A stretch of DNA of 64,000 nucleotides from positions 2,294,001 to 2,358,000 of the forward strand of contig CP137323.1 of NCBI GenBank assembly GCA_033182465.1, read 5' to 3'. The translations under genes were made by a program, and so were the position numbers. Below the pieces are notes generated by a model, which saw only the letters and a list, made by a program, of their open reading frames with translations, did no database searches and was not told the origin of the DNA. Shown in pieces: positions 35,150 through 45,940 of the stretch (position 1 is the stretch's first letter; each line of letters starts with the position of its first letter). The DNA is from Sanghuangporus weigelae (Eukaryota > Basidiomycota > Agaricomycetes > Hymenochaetales > Hymenochaetaceae).

Positions 35150-38100
35150 TTCTGTTGAGTGCAAGTTGTGTTAAGTTAAGTTAAGAATACCGCTCAATTA
35201 GGAATTAAATAACAAATTGTGACTAAAGCCGTGGGAATTGGATTCGGGATATCACTAAAAGTGCCACGATCGCCAACTTGTTTGAACGCTAGCTAATAGT
35301 CAGTCGGCCAGACCATCGATAGGCTCTCGACACAAGGACTCGGTCCTGTCATCTTGTGGGGCCGGATATCTCATGGACCCGGCCAGGCCCAGGCGTGTAC
35401 ATGACTCAGTGTGGTCTCTCCAGGTCTTCTTTACTCTTCACGTTGACTGAACCTGTAAGGACAATGCCTCATTGGTTCAGATGTGGTCCGCACAGAGCGC
35501 TTATGCACTGTTTTGCGCTGTCACATGTGCTGTGCTCGTGCTGGTTATGAGCTGCAGAAGAGAAATCAAGACAAGATTCATTAATGAAAGTAGATTGCCC
35601 GGAGGTACCCACCGAGTTCTAAAAGCTCTCCTTCCACCCTCACACAAACAGCACGGCATCTCCTTTACTCTTCGAAGGTGCAAGATTGGCTCGGGTGTGG
35701 TCCGTGCAGAGCGCTTATGCACAATTTTACTCCGTCACATGTGCTCGTGCTTGCTTGCATCTGTTCTCTGGTCGACTAAGAGCCGCAGATGGGAAATTAG
35801 GGTCTTATACACTGTTCTTCTTTTCTCCTCTCCAGCCTTGCATTCACCGCAGTCCAAAGGTGCGATCACCTATTGCCCTTATATGGCCATAACCTTGACC
35901 CATGCAAGCAGTTTATCCGTACGGCCAGCCTTGTCCACTGATTTCGAACATGCTCTCTCCTGATAGCTGACTTCGATTCCTCCTCAATAAGTCTCTTTGA
36001 TGAATCAAGACCGATCCGCACATGTTACTCTATACCTCCTTGCCTTTACCTCGTACTCTCTGTGCACCTCCAGCCTGATGCCTCATGGTACAATCTTGGG
36101 GAGTCTTGCTATTTATAATTGATTGATCAAACTAGTTCGCCTCGCCTTTGAGTCACAATCCTCGTATGGCTTCGACTTTTAGCAATGTAATTGGGAATAG
36201 CGTAACTATCAAATATTGTAAGAATGTGGGGCCAGGTCTGACTCGTTCCTCATACCGATTGGATGTTTTCTTGTGAATGAATCGGAAGAAAATCTTAATT
36301 TGCTTCGGTATCTCCTAGATATCGACGGAACCTGTGTAGTCGCGTCTAGCTTGTACCTACCGCACTTTCTAGGATATCGCAATCATGACTGACCATACAT
36401 TTCTCTGCATTTTAGGCGTCAATCAAAGAAGCGTTGACGCATAGGCCTGTCCTCATGACACTTCGATGCACTCAGCAAAGGTTTTGTTTAGCCTCACGTA
36501 TACAGCACGTCCTTCCTTCATACTTGCTTTCCGCGAATGTGTAGAGGCTTCCGAGAACAATTTATGCCTAAGCTAACCTGCAACTCGCTTGACAAGGCAA
36601 GAAATATGCCTCAATGGCACCTATTTCGCATCCACCGACCTCTATTGCTTTCTGGAAAGTGAGAAACACCGCAGTCTTTCTAGGGCCTCGGGCTGTGTCC
36701 ATGTGGCCAAGTGGATGACAACATGATCTTGCTCCCTTCAAGTCGGCCTCATTGCTCTGAAGTCATTAGGCAAGAACAAGCACCGGAAAGCGTGCTCTGA
36801 AATATTATCATCATCCAGATACAGTCACTCACTGGCAGAGCCTGAGACTTTCCCAGATTTTCTCCTTCAAATTCATCTCTGTTGAAATCTGTCAGTATCA
36901 ACAAAGAGGTCTTTCTTGCTGATTAATTCCTCAATATATCCAGACCTTCGATAGCCCTTCAGCTTGTCACTGTATTTTACTCCATGATGCTTTGCCTTCA
37001 CTTTTGATGGCTGTCTTCCCTCCGCTAGCTATGTCATGAATTTCTGTCACATTTTGTCTCAATAAAACTCTGCATTCGTCAAGTCTGAAGGTTGATCGTT
37101 TCCATCTCACCCCCCAGGAATAGTCAGATATATTCCCAGCTGCAACATTTAAGCAGCTTATCTGATGCTTGATGAATGCCCAATGACCCAAAGAACATAT
37201 GGTTACTCTGATGTAGCCAACATGCCAGTTTGTTTTCTTTGCTTGGATGATAGAAATATAGAGGTTGCTTTGGGATTTATTTGGAAATGAGATGGAGATT
37301 CCTATGTCGGCATAATCTAGCCGAGCCTGGCTTTCAGATAGCAAAAGTGGCTTCTTAGAATCTCGCAGTCAAGACAGATCATACGTCTTTGCACTTGTGA
37401 CTTATTGAGTTCTAAAGTGCATTGGTGTTCTACTGTATGATAATTAAGAAGTCTGAATTGAAGAGTCTTACTCTGGAGGACATTCTTCTCTTGAGACAAA
37501 GGCGGAATCGCCAACCTAATTCTCTACATCGTATACGGTCCATGCTTTCTGTTCAAATAAAATAAGTATGAACCCACTCATCTTCTATCTCTGAACTTGT
37601 ACCTAGCACCTCGACTTACCTGGATGAGCTTACGTACATACATAGGCAAGTATTTGATGCGTTCGCGTACCTGATGGAGAAATGATTACACTTTTTCGGA
37701 ATGCAGTCTTCCATGAGTTGAGAGTCCATGAAGAGAAATTAGTCCTGACAATTCATCTCCATCACAGCTTTCGTATTCTTACATTTCTCCATATGATGAC
37801 CCTTGATATGCTTCTTTATCAGATACGTGCTATGAGAGAGAATATTCTGCATTGTGAGAAGTTGTGACTTGCACGGCTCAGAGATTTTGCAATATATGTG
37901 AGGCATGTCTGTACAACTACCTGTATTCGGTGTGCCATAACAAGCTGAAACCGTAGTGTGAGTATTGCTGGTAAAAGATACTTGCACTGGTAGTGCTAGT
38001 GGATGCTGATTCTTGCTTTCAACATAGATCTGCATAAAACTGAGCAATAATTTATGTTTCCGAGACTCGTTGAGAGACCATCGTGGTTGACATAAAAGGA

Positions 38101-38319
38101 TCACCCCACCGTCAAGTCATCTTAGTCCAAGCCTTCGAAAATAAAAATAACAAGTGCCTTTTGTTCTCCATCATACGACCTGTAGAAATTCTCTAGAATA
38201 CGTTTTCGTCCGATCTACTCTCAGACGAAGCTGGTATAGGATATGAATTCATGAAAAATGGTGCTTCCATGATACAAGTCGATTCGAGTAAAATAAGTAA
38301 TAGGAATAAATGGAAGACC
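35150..38319. other. Spacer between genes D and E
   Basis: At 3.2 kb this is the longest spacer. The left two thirds are homologous to the C/D spacer; the part at about 37,110-38,120 has no obvious counterpart in it, although pieces such as 'gagagagaatattctgcattgtgagaag' near 37,835 echo the A/B-type spacer. The final part (about 38,150-38,319) matches 29,640-29,800. No gene is recognised. Confidence 0.6.
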
Positions 38320-41300
38320 TCATCCCGTACCCGAAACGCCTTCATCGCGAAAAGGGAATCCCTTCCACCAATCTTCACCCAATGGAGAGTTTGCAAGATC
38401 CAGCCTTGTTGAAAATCCCTGGCCAATTACAGCTGTGTTCCGAGGTCGCCAAAGTGTCCTACGCATGTCCTCCGGAATCCATGCTAATAGCTCGCCTTTC
38501 GGGCCCAGAATCCAGCCGTCCTCTGACAAGGTCCATTTCGAGAAAATGTCCTCGCAGAAAATTCGGTCAAGAGAGCCGACGTCTCTGCGTTTGCCACTGG
38601 ATATGAATGCCTGCCTATTCATCTCCCATATGCGAATCATTCCATCCTTAGAGCCAGATGCAAGATAATTCCCGCTCGGAGAAAATTCAACTGAGTAAAC
38701 CCAGCGCGAGTGTCCTTTCAGACCCAGGACAAACCGGCCACTACCAACCTCCCAGACGTAGATTGACGTATCGTCAGAACCAGAGGCGATATACCTCCCG
38801 TCTGGTGAGAACGTGACAGAATTGACATCCTTTGTATGTCCCTCGAATGATCTCCAGATGAGTGTACCACTCGCAGAATTCCAAGCGCATACTGTCTTGT
38901 CCGCAGAACCCGACGCGATACACTTCCCATCTGGGGAATACACGACTGACCAGATCCGCCTAGTGTGTCCCACGAATGGACCAGCTACGAGCTCCCCACT
39001 GCCAACATCCCATACACGGATTGTCCTATCCTCAGAGCCGGAGGCAATGGTGGTCCCATCTGGCGAGAATGAGACGGAGTTGACTCCGCCTGTATGTCCC
39101 GTAAAAGGACCCGCAGCTAGCTTGCCACTATCGGAATCCCAGACACGGATTGTGCTGTCATCAGAGCCCGAGGCAACGAGCTTCCCGTTGGGCGAGAATA
39201 CGACAGACCGGACACAGTCTGTGTGCTTCCTGAAAGGTCCCGAGATGAGATCGCCACTGCCAGCATCCCAGACGCAAACGGTAGTGTCGATAGAACCCGA
39301 CGCGATGCGCTTCCCATCCGGAGAGAAGGCAACTGAGTGTACCCAGTGTGTGTGGCCCATAAAAGGACCTGAGACGAGCTCACCACTCTCGGCATCCCAG
39401 ACGCGAATTGTGCCGTTGCCATAGCCCGACGCAACGCACTTTCCATCCGGCGAGATTGCAATCAAATAGACTGGACCTGAGCGCTCCTCCGACTCATCCA
39501 AGCCGAATTTCCCACTCTCAGCATCCCAGATACGTATTGTGTGATCATTAGAGCCTGACGCAATGCGCTTGCCATCCGGAGAAAATGCGACTGACCGAAC
39601 CCCAGATGTGTGTCCCTTGAACGGGCCAGCGACCAGTTCGCTGCTGTCAGCGTCCCAGACACAGATGGTCCTGTCGGAGGAACCCGATGCAATGCGCTTT
39701 CCATCCGACGAGAACATAACCGAGCAATCAATATCAGTATGGCCTTTAATCGGACCACCGAGTAATTTGCCGCTATACATATCCCGCACCTGGATCGTCG
39801 CCTCAGAACACAAGGCGAAACGTTTGCCATCGGGTGCGAATGCAGCTGAATAGATCGTTCCTCTGTAGCTCTGGAACAGACCTAGAACGAGCTTGCCGTT
39901 CTCAACATCCCAGACACGGACTGATTTATTGCCAGAACCCAAGGCGATGCACTTTCCATCAGGGGAGAACACAACTGCATGCACCCAGCCTGTGTGTCCT
40001 TCAAACGGATCCGCAGCTGCCTTGCCGCTGTCTGCATCCCACACACGGATTGTATTCTCGCCAGAGACCGACGCAATGCGCTTCCCGTCCGGAGAGAACG
40101 CGACCGACTGGATCTGGTCCGTGTGTCCCTCCAGCGGACCCAAGACAAGCTCGCCGCTGTCGACATCCCAGACGCGAATTGTACAATCGTAAGAGCCCGA
40201 GGCGACACGCTTTCCATCTGGAGAGAAGGCGACTGATCGGACGTAGCCTGCGTGTCCCTTGAGTCGGCCCGACATGATGACCTCGCCGCTGTCAGCATCC
40301 CAAACTCGGATCGTACGATCATCAGAGCCCGAGGCGATGCGCTTCCCATCCGGCGAGAAAACTACTGACGTGACCGGGAAAGTGTGCCCGCTCAAGACCT
40401 TGATGCATTGAGCTGGCGGCTTCTTCCCGTATCGATGTACCTGGACAGTGGGATGCGAAGTTGAGTAGCGATCTGCGACGCGCGATTCGCCCTTAGAGAG
40501 AGGTAACGCGGATAAATAGATATGGGGAGCACTTTGCGAGATCGGGAGTGCGAAAGTCACGGATAGTTTATAGGCAGCCCACAAGAAGGAAGACAGCTCC
40601 GCGTCAATTGGCTGCAAAAAGATAGGTAACAGAAACATCGGCATAATGTGACACACTGACCGCTGTTTTTAACGTGGAGTTAAGCAGTGCTTGACCCGCG
40701 ACGCGATTATAGTGCTTTGTCAGACTCAGCACCTCGAACCAATATAGAAGATGAGAGTTTGCGAAGGTATTCAGTTTATCCAATAGATCATCGGGATTCG
40801 GTATCTCGCAGAAGTGGATAGACCAGAAACGACACGCATAGTCCAGATGCCGTGGAATCGCTTTTTTGATACGGTCCTGTAGGTCCGGAATTTTGCCGTT
40901 GCGTATGAATGACGATTCAATTCCACATATGTTAAAGCACAGCTTCTCGCCCATGACATCGAAACAACGCTCCGCGACGTACGATTTCTGACCAGACTCG
41001 TCGATGTTCCATGGCTTCCCACTCGACCTCTCGGACGTTAGGTAGTCGGCGAACGATGCATGATGCATTCGAACGGGCTTCCCAGTCTCATAAGAAAGTA
41101 CAGACCGTAGCCGACATAATATTGTATCCGCCGTGTCTTCCTCGAGTCCAAGAAAGGCTTCAATATCCTCACCTGACATCGCCTTCTTTGCAAATAGAAT
41201 AACTCCGAGGATTTTCCTAAATTCATCTCCGGCTTCAGGCTCATACCACGTAATTCCAGAGTGCTCGAGCAAAGTCGAGTACAAGCTATCAATGCCGCCG

Positions 41301-43493
41301 CCGACTGATTTTATGTCGTCCAGAAGCACTCGGAGTTTCCTTCGTGGATTACTGGACTCGTCCACCATCCTGACTGCAGTCGATGCCCAAATGAAAAGCC
41401 CGTCTGCCGCATCGGAGAGCAACTTGCAAATCCCATCCCATTCCCAACCCTTCGGTGGTCCCTGCACGACTGTTGACATCATCTTCTCCTTGATGTATAG
41501 ATCAACATCTCGTCGATTTCCCTTGCTCGTGTGCTCCAGTTCAATATGCAGAATGTGACCCTTCGTCGACAAATGCCTCATGTCGTTTTCAGGTCGGCTT
41601 GTAACCAGGACGCGCACATGCGACGCAAGCCTCTTGAAGTCGATCGTCAGAAGGCGCACAAGATCCTCCCGTTGTTTGCTCGTCCCGCACTCGTCCAGAG
41701 CATCGAGAATGATCAAGATGGGGCCTATGGTTCCTTTTGCCGCAGCGTGAAACGGTTCCAGCAATAGCTTCTCAAACTGCGTTCTCAGCGGACTCCCGCT
41801 GATATTACTATTCTTATTCACGGCATCGGCGACATGCGGGCGGATGGAAGGATGAAGCGCCGCAATTTTGTAGGCAAGTGATCGGATAGTGGAAATGTAC
41901 TCGTCCTTTCCGCGCTCGCAGAACAGGTAGGCGGCGGGACAGCCTCTTCTATCACAGGCATCCGAGATCGTCACTGCAATGGTGCTCTTCCCGGCACCAG
42001 CAGCTCCGGTGAGCCAGACGATGTTCTGGTCAGAGTCGGTATCTGGGAATAATCTTGACATGATTCGATCCATGTAGTCTTGGCGAGTTCCTTCAAGGCA
42101 TCGGGGGCGAGTGGACACCTTCGATATGTCCATGTTCGATAGCTCTAGTTGCATCTGAAGCAGTTGCAGCATCTGCCGTGATTCTAATTCGCAATTAAGT
42201 CTGAAGACTGGCAAGAAAGAGTCAGCACTTACCGATATTATCCACCCCTATCGCAGTGTTCAAATTGATAACCGAATCCAGCTTCTTCCTCAGCTCAGCG
42301 AAACGACCTGCGAACTCCTCCATCTTCTTGCCCTCGGGCCAATGTCCAATTCGACCTGATAAAGCGGATTGATTCTTGTTGAAATACGATTCGATTGAAG
42401 GAGCTTACCAGCAAAACTGTGCGATGCATATGCCCGTATAGCGCGTGAACATCTTGCTGTCTCATCCAGCAGTTCTTTTATGGTGGGCTTCAACATATCG
42501 TTTCGGTCATTTAAACTTCCCGCCTCAGTCGATAAGCGGAATGCGTTCTTCATCTTATCGACCATGTCGACGAGCTTCGCGTCTGCCTTGAATTGATAAG
42601 AAACAAGCTGAGAAGGTATTAGATGACACCGATCGCTGCAACATAAACTGCTCAACCGAACCTTATACAGAGCCGACACTGCTTTCCACGACAATTCAAA
42701 TAGAGCGTGAATCTGAGAAGAGAACTAAGTTCCTGAAAAATTTCGGCTTCCGCAATGCCTACCTCTGCAATCGCATCCACAATCTCCACTATTTGGTCCA
42801 CGGCCTGAATGACAGGGCCAAGCACGCTATCCGCGGAAGTTCTCCTTTCCGTGGTCGTTCCTATATTTTCCACTCTACGCTCGGCCATGCTGACCCAGAG
42901 CTCGGCACGGACGCGTTCGTCTGTGACATTCAGGCGAAGGTGGATCATACCGATAGTTATTATCTCCTTTCTGTGAAATAGTGACCTGGATGTACCAGTG
43001 AGGTCGTGTGTGCCTAGCTAATGATTTTAGCAACTGGCCAGATGGTCAAACAGAGACTTACATTCGTATGGAAGAGATTCCTGCAGCAGCTTTGCAACGT
43101 CTTCTTTTATCTCAATGCGACCGAGGAGACGATCTTGCGATCGCTTTCTGGACTGTTTGAGGTTGAGGAAGACATTGATGACGGAAGGTGGGTCCGACTG
43201 CGAGCTGCACGAATACTGAGCAATTGTGAGCAAATTACATGTCTCACACTCACAATGGGAGAATGGCATTTGACGTCGGCTTTCCACCTCTCCCAATGTT
43301 CACTCGTTCCGAGGTAGACTCATTTATCTTAATCTCGACATACAAGTCACCTTTCTTCCGGTCATTTTAGATGTTGTCGACATGGAGGACTAGAAGAAAG
43401 TCAGACAGAATGGATGCAAGGCAGACCTTCCAGCGAGTAATGGCTTGGCTCAGAGTGATCTGGCTTGAGCCGAGATGGCCCAGATTGGGACAT
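38320..43493 (-). pseudogene. NLR gene E: as A-D but with an in-frame stop in the C2 exon
   Basis: Exons by homology: 43493-43427, 43389-43254, 43204-43062, 43013-42763, 42712-42662, 42607-42409, 42355-42233, 42183-40661, 40611-38320. All splice sites and frames hold (about 1,594 codons), but exon 2 has TAA at 43,369-43,367 (codon 30), where A and B have CAA in IQRDR. The full receptor is not made by simple translation. Everything downstream is open, so loss is recent, or a shorter product lacking the C2-like part starts at an internal ATG, or readthrough occurs. NACHT has GAAGAGKST (others GIAGAGKST) and LIILDALDECG and is closest to A; blade 5 is A/C type; blades 12-14 and the tail are nearly identical to D. 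It is therefore a clear mosaic. A base-call error cannot be excluded. Confidence 0.85.
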
Positions 43494-43567
43494 AGCGACT
43501 CATGAGCTGCGAAGATGGGGACTAATTGTAAATACTTATACCAGACTAGAAGGACGGTGATACTGGT

Positions 43568-43586
43568 ACACGAGTTGTCCCCGTGG
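43568..43586 (-). promoter_or_regulatory. Degenerate palindrome upstream of gene E
   Basis: On the minus strand ACCACGGGGACAACTCGTGT-like sequence lies at the position of the array palindrome. One arm (CTCGTGT) is intact, the other altered, and the TATA-like 'gtataagta' below it is weaker than in A-D. This fits decay of the gene E promoter. Confidence 0.4.
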
Positions 43587-43679
43587 TCGGTCTCTGATGC
43601 CATCTTCACTTCTATCGATGTGTTTCCACGGATGAGCGCTTGAGCGAAGTGAAAGAAGTAATTTATCCTGTTGTTCTAT

Positions 43680-43870
43680 GGACGGTCTTGTCGGATTTCA
43701 TCTCCGCAAACAGCTTCCGCTTCTTCCGCTCACTAGAGATACCTTAAAAGCCGTTGACTGTATAAATGAGTACGAAGTGAGATAATTAGAACAGACGCAA
43801 CCAGGCTGACCTTCCAGAGAGTAAAAGATTGACTCGAAACGATCTGGTTTGAACTGAGTCGGGACATGCA
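43680..43870 (-). pseudogene. Right-edge relic: 5' end of a sixth NLR copy
   Basis: On the minus strand, 'FKPDRFESIFYSLE' (exon 1 like) is followed by a GTCAGC donor, an intron ending in TACAG, then VNGF(stop)GISSERKKRKLFAEMKS, recognisable as the start of the C2-like exon. The exon-1 frame is shifted relative to the usual MSQ start, and a stop lies in exon 2. Nothing downstream survives before gene E's upstream region. An altered palindrome (GACACGAGGACAACTCTGT, 43,922-43,904) still lies above it. Confidence 0.7.
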
Positions 43871-43929
43871 TATGATGATACGCATCGTGAGATGTTGAAC
43901 AGATACAGAGTTGTCCTCGTGTCCAAAAC

Positions 43930-44490
43930 ATAGACGCCCACTTGCCATTTTTGTTTCTCATAGATTTCAGTACTTATTACAGACGCCGGGAAACTCTTGG
44001 AGATAGGAAGAAGGTTTTGGTTCCTGGTTCCACGAGGAAATAGTGCGGGAGCCGTGGGAGAACGCGTATCCTTACTTCAAATTCTGAAACTAAGTGCGTT
44101 TTCAGTTCAGGACGCCGGAAGATACTGAGGTAAAGACAAGTAAGAATAGCATATACTATGCAAGGTGGTATATATAAATGCTAGAGATGATACACATGAT
44201 ACACGAGATACGAGAGGAGATTGACTGTCTGTGATGCGACGAGCGGATGAGACAAAATGAGTGAGAGCTGGATAGGTGGATGGATGGAGTGGGGAGAGGA
44301 AAGGAAATGAAAAAGAGCCTGTCCAGAACATAAAATGCCACGATGCAGAATAAGGTCAAACAGAGCCAGCGAGAGAAGTTTGGTACGATTAGGTCGGGAA
44401 AAAGATGGTAAAATAACTCAATACTTCACCGAAAACTCCAAAAGATAAAAACTCATTGATACCGGTCGATATTCCAAGCAGACAACAAAA
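43930..44490. other. Gap between array and guanylyltransferase gene
   Basis: No gene is recognised. It contains 'ggtatatataaatg' near 44,168 and low-complexity GA-rich sequence near 44,270-44,310. It probably holds the 3' flank of the guanylyltransferase gene. Confidence 0.5.
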
Positions 44491-45940
44491 CTAAAGCAAA
44501 CCCTTCCAACCAGTTTCTTTCGCCCTTTTGACAAGGCGCTTCACCTCTTGCGAACGCGCGCGGGTAGTGACCATAAGCGCGTCTGGCATGTCCACGATGA
44601 CTAGGTCGTCTACTCCTAGGCAGGCCACTAGCCTCCCTGATCCAGGGATGACAATTCCGCCTACTACTTGTTCCGTCAGAACTGTAGATGATCAAAAAAT
44701 ATATATCAGTAAGTTTGCCAAGAATTAAGGGGAGTAGATGTTACGCACCGAGACTATGATCCCCGAGGACCTTGGGCTGGTTCGCCTCTGCGGGAATCAT
44801 CTCGGAGAGAGAAGAGAAATCGCCGACGTCGTCCCAACCGAAGGTGGCTGGGATGACAGCAACTCGGCCCTCAGCTGCTGCTGGCTCAGCAACAGCATGG
44901 TCAATCGCAATCTTCTCAAGCTCCTCCCAGATTTCTTCAATCTCCCTTCTCCTCTCTTCCTGCACACCCTCCGGAGTAGCCCCACCTTCAGCAAATTGAG
45001 GCGAGGGCGAGTCCCAAAGTTCTGCGATCCTCGAAAGCCCGTCATACAACTCAGGCTTGTACTCTCTTAGGAGCTCCATAAGGAATGCAGCGCGTGTGAC
45101 GAACATACCCGCATTCCACCTGTAGTTCCCTGTCGCGAGGTAACTCGCCGCCGTACGCGCATCAGGTTTTTCCTTGAAGCTCCCAACCAACCTGGCGTTT
45201 GGAGCATTAGGAAGATGTAAGCTCTCTCCTAGTCGGACGTAACCGAACCCTGTAGCGGGATTGGAAGGAGCGATACCGATTGTAACGAGGTATCCCGGCT
45301 CCGTTCGAGCGACTTCCACGGCCTCAGCAACAGCGGAGAGGAAAGCATCCGTACCGGAGACCATATGGTCAGCTGCAAAAGACCCAATCACAGCCTCGGG
45401 GTCCCGTCGAGCGAGTATGGCAGCTGCAAGGCCGATTGCGGCCATACTGTCTTTCGCACCTGGCTCGATAAAGAGGTTGTGTGAGACGAGTTCGGGAAGC
45501 TGGTCACGGATTGATTCAGCGTGTGATGGACCTGCTACGACTGTTGTGCGTGCTGGGCTTGACAGTGGGACCAGACGATCCCATGTCCTTTGCAGAAGAG
45601 ATCGGCCGCAAAGGTTCACATCGAGTAGAAACTTTGGGTGGTTTTCCCGGGATAGAGGCCAGAGTCGAGTACCCGCTCCACCAGCTGGGATGACAACGTA
45701 AAATCCAGGTATCTCACGCTCGGTTGTATGATGAAAGGCGAATGCACGATCGCCTAGAGGCGATGGGACGCATAGAAGAGGCGGGGAGGGTATGCGATGG
45801 TTTGGCAAAGCGGTTAGAAAGGGAGATTTGTTTCGCGGCTTTGGAGAGTTTTGAGGCGAATGATACGCACTGCTACCATGATGGTGGAGATATCCATTCG
45901 CATGTCCATTCTGAGGATAGTTATGAATTAAGGAAGGCAT
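44491..45940 (-). CDS. Mannose-1-phosphate guanylyltransferase, ManC-type
   Basis: Two exons, 45940-44749 and 44681-44491, joined GT-AG in frame, give 460 residues. The enzyme makes GDP-mannose from mannose-1-phosphate and GTP for protein and lipid glycosylation in the cytosol. The nucleotidyltransferase signature VVIPAGGAGTRLWPLSRENHPK is at about residues 82-103, followed by EPGAKDSMAAIGLAAAI, ADHMV, GFGYVR, FKEKPD, NYRWNAGMF and FGWDDVGDF. This is the bacterial-like family and not the eukaryotic Mpg1 form. The first 75 residues are His/Pro/Ser-rich and probably unstructured; a later start near the catalytic domain is possible. The ATG directly follows the TGA of the next ORF upstream. The second exon encodes the C-terminal part (VLTEQVVGGIVIPG...VKRAKETGWKGLL). 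Confidence 0.9.

Larger units (their letters stand above)
2290..43870 (-). repeat. Tandem array of NLR (C2-NACHT-WD40) gene units
   Basis: Gene plus upstream spacer is repeated head to tail on the minus strand. Five near-complete units end at 7,357, 15,184, 22,489, 29,801 and 38,320, with a truncated copy at each edge (about 2,290-2,560 and 43,680-43,870). Coding and non-coding parts are both homologous between units, so this is segmental duplication and not clustering of unrelated genes. Spacers fall into two groups: those upstream of the left relic, A and B resemble one another, and those upstream of C and D resemble one another. Confidence 0.93.

Noticed and set aside
7357-43493. CRISPR-like or satellite interpretation of the regular 129-bp repeats
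   Set aside because: The repeats are coding WD40 blades in frame with conserved GH and WD residues; there are no spacers.
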